Positions 6,305-14,156 of a stretch of DNA of 14,156 nt are shown piece after piece. Numbering within the stretch: the stretch's first letter is position 1; each line of letters begins with the position of its first letter. Position numbers and translations under genes: made by a program. This stretch comes from Klebsiella pneumoniae (lineage in GTDB: Bacteria > Pseudomonadota > Gammaproteobacteria > Pseudomonadales > Pseudohongiellaceae). The stretch covers positions 1 through 14,156 of the forward strand of contig CAMBPO010000058.1 in the NCBI GenBank assembly GCA_945869725.1. The letters run 5' to 3'. The notes beneath the pieces were generated by a model, which was not told the origin of the DNA, ran no database searches, and saw only the letters and a program-made list of their open reading frames with translations.

Positions 6305-8290
6305 TCACGGTATCTGATTCCGCAGGCGATCTCTGACGCGATCGACCTGTTCGCCCACAGCATCGCTTGGGCGTCTTTCAATGTCGCCTCTGGCGATCTG
6401 CGCAAATACCTCCCGCACCTGCTGCAGATCGGGGCTGCAATACCTGGCCGCAGAGTCACTGAAGGCTGCATCGCAGCGAATTGGCCAGGCGATATCGCGG
6501 TAGTTTTCGTTAATGCGGATAGATTGAATTGCCGGTTCCCCCAGCACGGTAAAACCAAGCTGGTAAGCAAAACGACCTTCCTGCCGGTTGATGCCGCCCG
6601 TTCCGGCAATATCAATATTATCCATGCGCAGTGCAAATGCCTGACCGCTGCTCAGGCCATTGGAGAAATTCAACACGGCTTCGGTGCGATTGATCGGCAC
6701 CACATCGGGCCACGCGGAGGTCATATCGCCACTGGGGCTGAGCACGGAAATTGCGGAGAACACCTGTTTCAAGATGGCTATGTTCACCGAGCTCTCACTG
6801 ACCAGGATGCGGCTGCTGCCTGTGATGCTGTCCAGCAGCGCATTGACGCTGTTGCCGCTCATGATATGGGTGGTATTCAGATCAAACCGTCCGGTTAAAA
6901 AGTTGAGTAGTGGTATGTCCGCACCTAGAGAAGTCGTATCGACATTGTTTAGTTCGCTGGTGATGGCCAGTTGTGCTGGCCGGTTTCGACTGTTCAGACG
7001 CAGGGCCAGCTCGAGGTTGCCGCCGTAGAATCCTGTGGCGCGGCTGTCCAGATTGAACAGGCCATTCTCCAGAGACAAGCTGAACTGCATGGGCGAGAAC
7101 TGCAAGCCGGCCACGTTCAGCAGATCAATCGAATGGGCGCCCTGCACGTTTAATCGGTTCAGCAGTTCGATGGGCAGCTCGATGTCTGCAGCGCTGGCGG
7201 ATGACACCTCGACAGGCTCCGCAGCCGGGGATGGTAACCAGGCATCCAGATCAAACGCGGCGCTGCTCAGTTGATAGCCAATGCGCGGGAGGCCGTTATC
7301 GGTCGCATACAGGACATCAGCATTGAGTGACACGCGTGCGCCTGGCTGCCCGCCCGGTTCCAGTTCCAGGCTTTCAAGTCTCAATCCATTGGTGTCGCCG
7401 TTGGCTATCAATTGATGAATGGTCAGTTGTTGTTGGTTGGGCGGAGGCAAGGTGTTTTCATCGGTCGCAAAAAAGTTAGCCAGCAGATGTGGCAACGGGA
7501 AAGTATTGCTGCGTAAATTGGCTTGCCAGACAGGATTTGTATTCAGGTTTTCGAATATCAGATCGCCACTGAGTGACAAGGGACTGAGATTAAGCGCCAT
7601 GTCACCCATAAAAAGCCGTCCGCCGCTGCGATCAAACGACACTGTCGTGTCCAGCGAAAAGGCAAGCATGCTTGCTGCGGCGTCATCCACCAGATTCAGC
7701 GACATTGTCAGCGGGAACGGCTGATTCTGCATATTGGCATCGCGACTGACCAGATTGATGTCGCGTAAGCTCATGCTCATCCCGCTCTGCAGATTCTGTA
7801 CCGACACACGCGCGTTGCTGACACGAATTTGCCGGATGTTCACAGCCATCGGTAATTCTGCACTGTCAGGCTCCACGATCACGGGTGCATTATCACTACC
7901 CGGTGCGGGCCAGTTACCTTGCCCCTGACTGTCGACGATCCAGTTGATATGCAGATCTTCTGCAAGAAATTCTTCAATGTTCAACTCGCTGCGCAGCAGT
8001 CCGGCCGGTTCTACCCGCAACGAGATGGTTGTAAAAGTCGCAAGTTCCTGAGGGCTGTCCGGGTTACGCAGGCGCACATCCTGAATACTCAGGCCAAACA
8101 CCGGGCGGAATGTCCATGCCATGTTGCCGGCAATCTGTAACTGCAGTCCTGATTGCCGCTCAACCGTCTGCTCCAACGCAGCACGGTATCGATTAGGGTC
8201 AATGACGGACAACAGCATCAAGGCCAGGCCTATCAGTAGCAGCACAATTCCGGCGAATGAAACCATCAGAATTTTGAACAGTTTGCCCAT
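6305..8290 (-). CDS. asmA: AsmA family protein
   Basis: This 661-aa protein has one N-terminal membrane anchor (about residues 6-28, [20 protein letters not shown]) and a long periplasmic part. The block right after the anchor ([26 protein letters not shown]) with [13 protein letters not shown] is typical of AsmA (E. coli AsmA is 617 aa). The repeated short amphipathic strands ([40 protein letters not shown]) fit the groove-like fold now proposed for AsmA proteins, which are thought to take part in outer-membrane assembly or lipid transport. ATG 8290 has AGG 7-8 bases upstream. The stop overlaps or abuts the mutY start, so asmA leads the asmA-mutY-yggX unit. Its upstream region is shared with the divergent flagellar regulator gene. 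Confidence 0.93.
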   Translation of the reverse strand: MGKLFKILMVSFAGIVLLLIGLALMLLSVIDPNRYRAALEQTVERQSGLQLQIAGNMAWTFRPVFGLSIQDVRLRNPDSPQELATFTTISLRVEPAGLLRSELNIEEFLAEDLHINWIVDSQGQGNWPAPGSDNAPVIVEPDSAELPMAVNIRQIRVSNARVSVQNLQSGMSMSLRDINLVSRDANMQNQPFPLTMSLNLVDDAAASMLAFSLDTTVSFDRSGGRLFMGDMALNLSPLSLSGDLIFENLNTNPVWQANLRSNTFPLPHLLANFFATDENTLPPPNQQQLTIHQLIANGDTNGLRLESLELEPGGQPGARVSLNADVLYATDNGLPRIGYQLSSAAFDLDAWLPSPAAEPVEVSSASAADIELPIELLNRLNVQGAHSIDLLNVAGLQFSPMQFSLSLENGLFNLDSRATGFYGGNLELALRLNSRNRPAQLAITSELNNVDTTSLGADIPLLNFLTGRFDLNTTHIMSGNSVNALLDSITGSSRILVSESSVNIAILKQVFSAISVLSPSGDMTSAWPDVVPINRTEAVLNFSNGLSSGQAFALRMDNIDIAGTGGINRQEGRFAYQLGFTVLGEPAIQSIRINENYRDIAWPIRCDAAFSDSAARYCSPDLQQVREVFAQIARGDIERRPSDAVGEQVDRVRDRLRNQIP

Positions 8291-8342
8291 GAATGTGCCT
8301 CGTTAGAGCTGCCAGAAAAACCAGTAATATCATTGTAAAAAA

Positions 8343-8391
8343 TTGTAACGCGTTGCTCATGGCGTTGCACCGTGGACGCAACAGGTTACAA
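8343..8391. repeat. Interrupted inverted repeat upstream of asmA
   Basis: TTGTAAC (8343-8349) and GTTGC (8352-8356) pair with GCAAC (8378-8382) and GTTACAA (8385-8391), leaving a 2x2 internal mismatch. It may be a two-part operator or a hairpin in the leader of asmA. Confidence 0.5.
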
Positions 8392-8433
8392 GATATAGAT
8401 AACGTTATTCCGCGGATATTTTGCGGGCCAAAT

Positions 8434-8457
8434 TTGTTATACAAAAATGTTATACAT
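8434..8457. promoter_or_regulatory. Twin palindromes, possible operator
   Basis: TTGTTATACAA (8434-8444) and ATGTTATACAT (8447-8457) are each an inverted repeat around TAT and share the 9-base core TGTTATACA. They lie 13 bases apart centre to centre in the divergent gap, about 150 bases before the activator gene. Confidence 0.5.
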
Positions 8458-8597
8458 AGCCATAGGGGTCATATTGCATTACATTGCAGCCTTTGATGAT
8501 ACCCGACAGCGGTGATCAACGGTAACGTCAGCCTCTGAATCTTTTGCTGTGATGTCGACAGCGGGACAATCTTTCGAAAGGACTTTAAGAGATTAAC

Positions 8598-9752
8598 ATG
8601 CGAGCAGGTGATTCAATTTTCCTTGGTGACAGTGATGCGATGGTTCAGCTGCGAAAGCTGATAGACACCTGTGCCAAGTCCGAAGCATCTGTGCTGGTCC
8701 TTGGGGAAACCGGTGTTGGAAAAGAATTGATCAGTCGCGAATTGCACGGGAAGTCGTCGCGCAGCGATGGCCCATTGGTTCCCATCAATTGTGCTGCAAT
8801 ACCCGGCGCCTTGCTTGAAAGTGAGCTGTTTGGTTTTGCAAAGGGTTCGTTTACGGGCGCGACTGCAGACAGGGTCGGCAGGTTTGCGCTCGCCAATCGC
8901 GGGACGCTGTTTCTGGATGAAATCGGTGATATGCCGCTCGAACTGCAGTCGAAATTATTGAGAGTGCTGGAGCAGCGGGTTATCGAACCTATCGGCGGTG
9001 GTGAGCCTAAGCCAATCGATGTCAGAATCATTGCTGCTACCCACCGCGATCTGCCGGCCATGGTTAAGGAAGGGCTGTTTCGTCAGGATCTGTACTTTCG
9101 CTTGAACGTTTTGCCGGTCATGGTCCCGTCTGTGAAACAGCGAAAATCTGACATATTGCCGATGTGTCAGTTTTTTTCTCGCATTCATGCCAAGTACACC
9201 CGCTCTATCAGTTTTACTGAGAGATCAGCGGCGGTACTTATGGCGTATGACTGGCCCGGTAATGTCCGGGAAATCTCCAATTTGATGATGCGCTTCAGCG
9301 TGCTTTTTTCTGGCGAAAAGATCGATATTCCCTCTCTGCCGCCAGACTTGTTACCCGATGGCATGGCCGAACTGATCACGGGTCAGCATGTTGATTATCA
9401 GGAGAGTCATAGCCGCCCGGAATGGGCAGGTGAGCATGACGAAGATGTCAGCGCGGTACAGACCGCTGGCGAATATCCGCCAGGCGTTGACGAAGAGGTC
9501 TCGGCGTTCGGCGATGATGTATCCGCGCATGATATTGAGCACGTACTTAGGCTGTCCAATTCCATCGGTAATTTCCCGGTAGGGGGCATCAAAGCCAAGG
9601 AATTCATCGCCGATATAGAGATTCGTTTAATTAAGGCCGCACTTGTTCAGTCTAACGGTAGCGTTAGTCAGGCCGCGCAGTTGTTGCACATGCAGCGCAC
9701 CACACTTATCCAGAAAATTACCCGTTACAACATCAACACCGCCTTTCTTTAA
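8598..9752 (+). CDS. FleQ/FlrA-like sigma-54 activator without N-terminal domain
   Basis: This is an AAA+ enhancer-binding protein (384 aa) that would open sigma-54 promoters of flagellar genes. Visible features are Walker A GETGVGKE (36-43), the sigma-54 contact loop GSFTGA (83-88; usual form GAFTGA), Walker B LFLDE (104-108), the arginine finger region FRQDLYFRL (161-169), sensor II GNVREISNL (221-229) and a Fis-type helix-turn-helix at the end (NGSVSQAAQLLHMQRTTLIQKI, about 353-374). The RTTLIQK recognition helix resembles FleQ/FlrA (RRTTLVEK in FleQ). Pseudomonas FleQ is about 490 aa with an N-terminal receiver-like domain; here the ATPase domain begins almost at once. An acidic, probably flexible linker (262-315) joins ATPase and DNA-binding parts. 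The place just ahead of a second activator and fliEFG matches a flagellar master regulator. Confidence 0.85.
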   Translation: MRAGDSIFLGDSDAMVQLRKLIDTCAKSEASVLVLGETGVGKELISRELHGKSSRSDGPLVPINCAAIPGALLESELFGFAKGSFTGATADRVGRFALANRGTLFLDEIGDMPLELQSKLLRVLEQRVIEPIGGGEPKPIDVRIIAATHRDLPAMVKEGLFRQDLYFRLNVLPVMVPSVKQRKSDILPMCQFFSRIHAKYTRSISFTERSAAVLMAYDWPGNVREISNLMMRFSVLFSGEKIDIPSLPPDLLPDGMAELITGQHVDYQESHSRPEWAGEHDEDVSAVQTAGEYPPGVDEEVSAFGDDVSAHDIEHVLRLSNSIGNFPVGGIKAKEFIADIEIRLIKAALVQSNGSVSQAAQLLHMQRTTLIQKITRYNINTAFL

Positions 9753-9790
9753 ATACGTTTTCCTACCTGAATTCAGCCTTGTGCAAATTT

Positions 9791-9814
9791 TGACAGCGAC
9801 CCAAAAGTCTGTCA
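9791..9814. promoter_or_regulatory. Inverted repeat, possible activator binding site
   Basis: TGACAG, 12 bases, then CTGTCA. The centre is about 89 bases before the predicted start of the sigma-54 promoter at 9865-9881, the usual distance for an enhancer site. TTGACA at 9790-9795 could instead be a sigma-70 -35 box, though no good -10 follows at 17 bases. Confidence 0.45.
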
Positions 9815-9864
9815 TTTAATTTACAGCAGCCAAAAATATATAATTAAAACAATAACATGTAGAG

Positions 9865-9881
9865 TTGGCCTGGTCTTTGCT
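9865..9881 (+). promoter_or_regulatory. Sigma-54 (-24/-12) promoter
   Basis: TTGGC, 7 bases, TTGCT: the invariant GG (9867-9868) and GC (9879-9880) are separated by exactly 10 bases, and TTGGC and TTGCT match the sigma-54 consensus halves. Transcription should start near 9891, ahead of the ATG at 9928. It would drive the second activator and the fliEFG genes after it, under control of the first activator. Confidence 0.75.
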
Positions 9882-9927
9882 TTGTCTTGTTGCGAGCGTG
9901 ATGCCGTATACAAGAGAGCCAGAAAAA

Positions 9928-10959
9928 ATGCTTCAGACTGACAACACTAACAAACAACCCTTTCTGTTTGTTGATCCACAGAGCGCCCAAATTTTTTCAC
10001 TGGCATGCCGGGTGGCTGCATCTACTATTCCCGTTCTGATCACCGGGCCGACAGGTTCTGGCAAGGAGATTCTTGCAAAAGTCGTGCATGAAGCCTCGCC
10101 TCAATCAACAGGCCCCTTTATCGCGGTGAACTGTGCTGCAATTCCGGCGACCTTGGCAGAAAGTCTGTTCTTCGGCCATGAAAAAGGAACATTTACTGGC
10201 GCCGGCGCCGGGACAACTGGCTACTTTGAGCAAGCAAACAACGGCACCTTATTTCTTGATGAAATCGGCGAGATGCCGATTGATCTGCAGCCGAAGATTC
10301 TGCGCGCACTTCAAGAGAAGAAAATCACCCGCCTCGGCGGCACCCGCGAAATCAGTGTCAATGTGCGTATTGTGGCTGCCACCAACGTCAACCTGTTGGA
10401 AGAGGCTAAAAAGAATCGATTCCGTGAAGATCTTTATTACCGGCTCAGTGCTTTCAAGTTCAACATGCCCCCATTGTCGCGCAGGCCGCTGGATATCAAG
10501 CCGCTTGCATATCTGATGATCCAGAAATACGCAATGGATGATGTGACACCTGAGATATCTGCGGACGCGATTAGTAAGTTACTTGGCCACTCTTGGCCCG
10601 GCAACATCCGTGAACTTGAAAATGTGATCGCTCGCGCGTTGATTCTAAGACAATCGGCAAACATTGAGCAGGAAGACATTCAGTTTGACGACTACCCGGT
10701 TTCCGAGACCAACGATCTGCCAGCGGGTCATGATAACCAAGCTCCGTCCTTAGTTAATGTCAGTAACACAACACCATCAACAAATCTGAGCGGCTCTATG
10801 CAGCACGTTGAGCTTAGCAGCATTCTGTCGGTATTAAATGTCTCTGCATCCAGGGCAGATGCGGCCAAGAAACTCGGCATCAGTCAGAGAACCTTGCGTC
10901 ACAAACTGCGTAATTACCGCTCTGAAGGGCACCGCGTGCCTGATGCATATGCACGGTAA
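9928..10959 (+). CDS. FleR/FlrC-like sigma-54 activator without receiver domain
   Basis: This second AAA+ activator (343 aa from ATG 9928) has Walker A GPTGSGKE (40-47), the sigma-54 contact loop GTFTGA (87-92), Walker B LFLDE (108-112), the arginine finger region FREDLYYRL (165-173), sensor II GNIRELENV (225-233) and a C-terminal helix-turn-helix, ADAAKKLGISQRTLRHKL (310-327), like that of FleR/FlrC. Those regulators normally carry a phosphorylated receiver domain of ~120 residues and pair with FleS/FlrB; here about 25 residues precede the ATPase domain and no kinase gene is adjacent. ATG 9928 has GAGAG 9 bases upstream. TTG 9865 is excluded since it lies inside the -24/-12 promoter; ATG 9901 is possible. 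fliE follows after 14 bases, so the regulator leads the basal-body operon. Confidence 0.87.
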   Translation: MLQTDNTNKQPFLFVDPQSAQIFSLACRVAASTIPVLITGPTGSGKEILAKVVHEASPQSTGPFIAVNCAAIPATLAESLFFGHEKGTFTGAGAGTTGYFEQANNGTLFLDEIGEMPIDLQPKILRALQEKKITRLGGTREISVNVRIVAATNVNLLEEAKKNRFREDLYYRLSAFKFNMPPLSRRPLDIKPLAYLMIQKYAMDDVTPEISADAISKLLGHSWPGNIRELENVIARALILRQSANIEQEDIQFDDYPVSETNDLPAGHDNQAPSLVNVSNTTPSTNLSGSMQHVELSSILSVLNVSASRADAAKKLGISQRTLRHKLRNYRSEGHRVPDAYAR

Positions 10960-10973
10960 CACAGGAGAAAAAC

Positions 10974-11330
10974 ATGGCCATCACCAATAATGTTAATGCG
11001 CAGTACCTGTTGTCACAGATTCAGAAATATCAGAACAACATTCAGGTTACGCAGTCACGTGACCCTATCGCTGACATTAATCCGACCAATGTTGAACGCA
11101 CCAATTTTGCGAGCACGGTGTCGGATGCCATGGGGCGTGCGCTCAATGAGGTCAACAACAGTCAGGAGATTTCCCGCGCCATGGTCACCCGCTTTGAGTC
11201 GGGAGAGGATGTGCCATTAACCGATGTTGTGTTGTCAATGCAAAAATCGTCTCTGGCTTTTGAAGCCACGCTTCAGGTGCGTAACAAAATCCTGAAAGCG
11301 TACGAAGACATTATGAATATGCCTGTTTAA
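10974..11330 (+). CDS. fliE: Flagellar hook-basal body complex protein FliE
   Basis: FliE (118 aa; family about 105-115) joins the MS ring to the rod at the base of the flagellum and is exported by the flagellar type III system, so it has no signal peptide. The C-terminal two thirds is diagnostic: TVSDAMGRALNEVNNSQ, then VPLTDVVLSMQKSSLAFEA and the ending QVRNKILKAYEDIMNMPV. The start has AGGAG about 8 bases upstream. It lies 14 bases after the activator gene and 18 before fliF, in one operon. Confidence 0.96.
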   Translation: MAITNNVNAQYLLSQIQKYQNNIQVTQSRDPIADINPTNVERTNFASTVSDAMGRALNEVNNSQEISRAMVTRFESGEDVPLTDVVLSMQKSSLAFEATLQVRNKILKAYEDIMNMPV

Positions 11331-11348
11331 GGAGATTGAGTAATCCAA

Positions 11349-13172
11349 ATGGCTACTCTACAAAATTCACCAACAGCTTTAGCCTCCGCCGGCAATGGAC
11401 AGTCCATGGCCAATGGCATGAAGCTGCCTGCACTGAGTCAAGCTTCTGGCATGCCAGCCGATCAAGCCGACAACCGTTCCTATCCAACAGTGATGGAAGT
11501 TCTCAGTCAGCCGCTTGTGCGAAAATCATTGCCTGCCATCGCTGCAGTGTTTCTGTTTGCAATATTTCTGATTGCCGCGCTGTGGTTAAACGGAGGCGAA
11601 TATCGCGCGCTCCATCCTGGCATGAGCGAAGTCGATCGGTCTGAGGCCATGACGATTTTGCAAGGTAGCGCCATACCTGTTCAGGTTGATAGCGCAACAG
11701 GGGCGCTGAATGTTCCGGTTGAACAATACTACGACGCGCGCATGGCGCTGGCTGCTGCCGGTCTCCCGAGAGACGTCAATTCGGGTACGTTGGATTATTT
11801 TGATCAGCAAACCTCAATGACCACAAGCCAGTTTATGGAAGAGGCCAGATACACAGCCGCTATCGAGAATGAATTGGCAAAAAGCATTACCCGGATATCT
11901 ACCGTCCAGTCTGCCCGTGTTCACATTGCGTCACCCCGGCAAAGCAATTTTATCCGCAATCGCGCGACCACCAAGGCATCGGTGATTGTTACACCCTATT
12001 CAGGAAGATCAGTGAGCCAGCCTCAGGTAGAGGCCATTGTGAATCTGGTTGCCTCCAGCATCCCGTTTCTGGCGACCACCGATGTCTCTGTTGTGGATGA
12101 CCGTGGCAATTTGCTGACCAGCAACAGTGGCTCGCTCGCACAAGCGAATGAAGAACTGGCCTACCAGCAGTCTGTCGAGCAGAATTATAAAGACCGCATT
12201 GACGCGTTATTGGCACCCTTACTTGGTGAGGGAGCGATAACAACTAAAGTTGACGTTTCTATGGATTTCACCGTGGCGGAATCCACGGTTGAAGAATTTG
12301 ATCGTAACGGCACGGGTCCCTTGCCCAGATCCGAGTCAACGCAGATGGACATGTCCAGCAACACCATTGCTGAGGGAATTCCGGGGGCTACCGCAAACGT
12401 GGCGCCCGACAATACCTTGTTATTGCCAGCCGCTGAGGCAACAGCCTTGGCCGGGGGAGTTGGCCCTAACGGCGAACAGGTGCGCAGCAGCCAATCTACC
12501 CGCAACTACGAGCTTGATCGCACCATACGCCATGTGCGTGACCAGGTGGGTGTTCTCAATCGTATCTCCGTAGCGATTGCCGTCGATGAAGCCATCTTGG
12601 CCGAGGCGGTTGCTTCGCAGGCGGATGCTGACGCAGACCCTGCAGCCACCGAGGGTTTGATTCAACAGGAAATAGAGAAACTTACTGGTCTTGTGCGTGC
12701 TGCCATTGGATTTGATGAAACCCGAGGCGACGTCATCACGATTGTTTCCTCACGGTTCTACCCAGACATCTCTGTGGTTGATGGGGGCCCCTGGTATGAC
12801 CAGCCAACGGTGATCTCTTTAATTAAGTACGCAATCATCGCATTGTTAACAGCTCTGTTTATGATGATTGTGGTACGACCAGTTGTGAAGCTATACATGC
12901 CGGCGCCTGATTTGATAGCTGGAGCTGGCGAAGGTGAAATGCTTAACGAAGGTGATTTGAGCGCATCTGACCTCGCCATGCTTTCCTCAGGTGATGCTGC
13001 TGGAATCGACGAAATTAAAGCCAAGCTCAGACCCAAGAAATCGTCGATTTCCGCAGACATGCTGGATACGGCAAATACCTACGATGACAAAGTTGCTTTG
13101 ATCAGATTGTTGGTTGCAGAGGATTCTGCGCGAGTTGCCAATGTTCTGAAAAAGCTCATAAAACCACTCTGA
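11349..13172 (+). CDS. fliF: Flagellar MS-ring protein FliF
   Basis: FliF (607 aa) forms the inner-membrane MS ring on which the flagellar motor and export gate are built. The first membrane segment is residues 61-80 (LPAIAAVFLFAIFLIAALWL), followed by the ring-building motifs (EYRALHPGMSEVDRSEAM, LNVPVEQYYDARMALAAAGLP, ARVHIASPR, KASVIVTPYSGR, VEAIVNLVASSIPFL). The middle (about 305-400) is a loosely conserved loop region, and NYELDRTIRHVRDQVGVLNR precedes the second membrane segment (491-510). The cytoplasmic tail ends in VALIRLLVAEDSARVANVLKKLI, the FliG-binding helix region. The first ~58 residues are long, Ala/Ser-rich and cytoplasmic. GGAG lies 14 bases before the ATG, a long distance; GAG at 11338-11340 may serve instead. 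fliG follows 7 bases later. Confidence 0.97.
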   Translation: MATLQNSPTALASAGNGQSMANGMKLPALSQASGMPADQADNRSYPTVMEVLSQPLVRKSLPAIAAVFLFAIFLIAALWLNGGEYRALHPGMSEVDRSEAMTILQGSAIPVQVDSATGALNVPVEQYYDARMALAAAGLPRDVNSGTLDYFDQQTSMTTSQFMEEARYTAAIENELAKSITRISTVQSARVHIASPRQSNFIRNRATTKASVIVTPYSGRSVSQPQVEAIVNLVASSIPFLATTDVSVVDDRGNLLTSNSGSLAQANEELAYQQSVEQNYKDRIDALLAPLLGEGAITTKVDVSMDFTVAESTVEEFDRNGTGPLPRSESTQMDMSSNTIAEGIPGATANVAPDNTLLLPAAEATALAGGVGPNGEQVRSSQSTRNYELDRTIRHVRDQVGVLNRISVAIAVDEAILAEAVASQADADADPAATEGLIQQEIEKLTGLVRAAIGFDETRGDVITIVSSRFYPDISVVDGGPWYDQPTVISLIKYAIIALLTALFMMIVVRPVVKLYMPAPDLIAGAGEGEMLNEGDLSASDLAMLSSGDAAGIDEIKAKLRPKKSSISADMLDTANTYDDKVALIRLLVAEDSARVANVLKKLIKPL

Positions 13173-13179
13173 AGAGCGG

Positions 13180-14156
13180 ATGAAAAAAATGGCGGATACT
13201 GACAAAAAAGATGCCGTGACGGATGACGTAGCTGTTGTCATGTCGGATTCTCTACGTCAAGAGTTAGAGTTGATGACTACAACGGACAGGGCTGCTGTGA
13301 TTATGTTGCTGCTGGGAGAGCAACAGGCGGCGGACATCATCCGTTACCTTTCGCCCAGAGAGGTGCAGTCGCTAGGAGCCTGCATGGTATCAGTGGCGGA
13401 TTTATCTCAGGAATGTGTCAACGTGGTGCTTGATGATTTTGTTTCCACGATCAAAAAGCAGACAAGTCTCGGGCTTGGCACTGCAGACTATGTTGAGAAT
13501 GTCTTTAAAAGGGCGCTGGGCGCTGATAAAGCAGCCACCATTCTGGGCAGAATTATGCCAGGGTCTTCCAGCAAAGGGCTGGAGATACTGCGCTGGATGG
13601 ACGCGCGCTCAATTGCAGAAATGATACAGGGTGAACATCCGCAGGTTATCGCAATTATTGTCTCGGTTCTTGAGTATGACGTTGCTGCCGATGTGCTTAA
13701 TTTCCTCAAGCCGGAACAGAGACCTGAAGTTATTCAGCGCGTCGCGCTTCTGGACACAGTGCAGCCCAGCGCAATGGATGAGCTTGAACAGATCATGAAG
13801 CAACAGTTCTCCAGCAGCTCAAGCGCCAAGTCATCCAATTTTGGTGGTGTAAAAACCGCTGCCAAGATTATGAACTTTACCAAGGTCGAGCTGGAGGGCA
13901 AGATCATGGAAGGTGTCTCCAAAATCGATGAAGAGTTGGCTCTGCGTATTCAGGACAACATGTTCACCTTTGATAATCTCAGTGGTCTGGATAACCGCAG
14001 CATACAAACACTGATGCGCAACATTGACCAGGAGCAGTTGATGATTGCCTTCAAGGGCGCTGACGAAATGGTCAAAGATAAATTCATGGCCAACATGTCG
14101 CAGCGTGCTCGTGCCATGTTCCTGGATGAGATGGAAGCCAAAGGCCCACTGCGTAT
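13180..14156 (+). CDS. fliG: Flagellar motor switch protein FliG (cut by window end)
   Basis: FliG links FliF to the switch complex and meets the stator to produce torque. 325 codons are present and the frame is open at the edge; family length is about 330-345, so little is missing. The N-terminal FliF-binding part is TTTDRAAVIMLLLGEQQAADIIRYLSPREVQSLG (33-66). The middle-domain EHPQ motif (152-155), the GGV turn (222-224) and the C-terminal block with MFTFDNLSGLDNRSIQTLMR (261-280), then ALKGA-like AFKGADEMVKDKF and NMSQRARAMFLDEME, are clear. ATG 13180 is 7 bases after the fliF stop; ATG 13189 (MADTDKK) is equally plausible. The N-terminus before residue 33 is longer than in many FliG proteins. 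Confidence 0.96.
   Translation, partial: MKKMADTDKKDAVTDDVAVVMSDSLRQELELMTTTDRAAVIMLLLGEQQAADIIRYLSPREVQSLGACMVSVADLSQECVNVVLDDFVSTIKKQTSLGLGTADYVENVFKRALGADKAATILGRIMPGSSSKGLEILRWMDARSIAEMIQGEHPQVIAIIVSVLEYDVAADVLNFLKPEQRPEVIQRVALLDTVQPSAMDELEQIMKQQFSSSSSAKSSNFGGVKTAAKIMNFTKVELEGKIMEGVSKIDEELALRIQDNMFTFDNLSGLDNRSIQTLMRNIDQEQLMIAFKGADEMVKDKFMANMSQRARAMFLDEMEAKGPLR

Larger units (their letters stand above)
8291..8597. promoter_or_regulatory. Divergent control region between asmA and the first flagellar activator
   Basis: This 307-base gap holds no gene. It contains an interrupted inverted repeat (8343-8391) and two tandem small palindromes (8434-8444 and 8447-8457), listed separately. I looked for a -24/-12 (sigma-54) promoter ahead of the gene at 8598 and found none with correct spacing, so that activator is probably transcribed by a sigma-70-type enzyme. 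A modest ribosome binding site (AAGAGA, about 8586-8591) precedes ATG 8598. Confidence 0.6.

Noticed and set aside
6149..6898. Long open frame on the + strand across mutY and asmA
   Set aside because: It is antisense to two clear genes, has no recognisable protein features and is explained by GC-biased codon positions of those genes.
8460..8560. Sigma-54 promoter before the first activator (GGGG ... TTGCA near 8466, TTTTGCT near 8541)
   Set aside because: The GG-to-GC spacing is wrong in the first and GG is missing in the second.
9865..9927. Longer second activator starting at TTG 9865
   Set aside because: The TTG is part of the -24 box of the sigma-54 promoter, and the predicted transcript starts after it.

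Overview
The window reads as the chromosome of a motile, probably aquatic gammaproteobacterium, with a recently acquired element joined to it at a tRNA gene. The right two thirds (about 4640-14156) is moderately GC-rich core sequence. It has the leftward order asmA - mutY - yggX - tRNA-Phe, which I know from Pseudomonas-like genomes, followed by rightward flagellar genes. The left part (1 to about 4640) looks more AT-rich by eye, has no recognisable housekeeping gene and ends in a tyrosine integrase whose 5' end faces the 3' end of tRNA-Phe. That is the usual layout of an integrative element in a tRNA gene. Its other end lies left of the window.

Element (1-4640). The first ~490 bases are non-coding. 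They lead into two 23-bp near-perfect palindromes and a third degenerate one, spaced about 42 bp apart, ahead of a 265-293 aa protein. From its secondary-structure pattern I suggest this protein has a two-domain sliding-clamp fold (PCNA / T4 gp45 type). A convergent 288-aa protein of unknown function follows, separated by a perfect 12-bp-stem hairpin. Divergent from that is a 248-aa protein with a striking YYWWW block. Then comes the integrase. Two more copies of the 23-bp palindrome occur, one inside the 288-aa gene and one at the stop codon of the YYWWW gene. All five copies are confined to the element. I take them to be binding sites of an element-encoded regulator or replication protein. 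They are the best candidate here for something undescribed.

Core, leftward. asmA (membrane-anchored AsmA family) overlaps or abuts mutY (adenine glycosylase), which is followed after 21 bases by yggX (iron trafficking / oxidative protection) and then tRNA-Phe(GAA). MutY carries an acidic N-terminal extension encoded by a 12-bp tandem repeat. A strong G-quadruplex motif lies over its last codons on the opposite strand.

Core, rightward. Two sigma-54 enhancer-binding proteins (FleQ/FlrA-like, then FleR/FlrC-like) precede fliE, fliF and a fliG cut by the window end. Both activators lack the usual N-terminal regulatory domain, and no fleS-type kinase gene lies between them. A well-formed -24/-12 promoter sits before the second activator, with an inverted repeat about 90 bases upstream of the predicted start. 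This fits a cascade in which the first activator turns on the operon of the second activator and the basal body genes.
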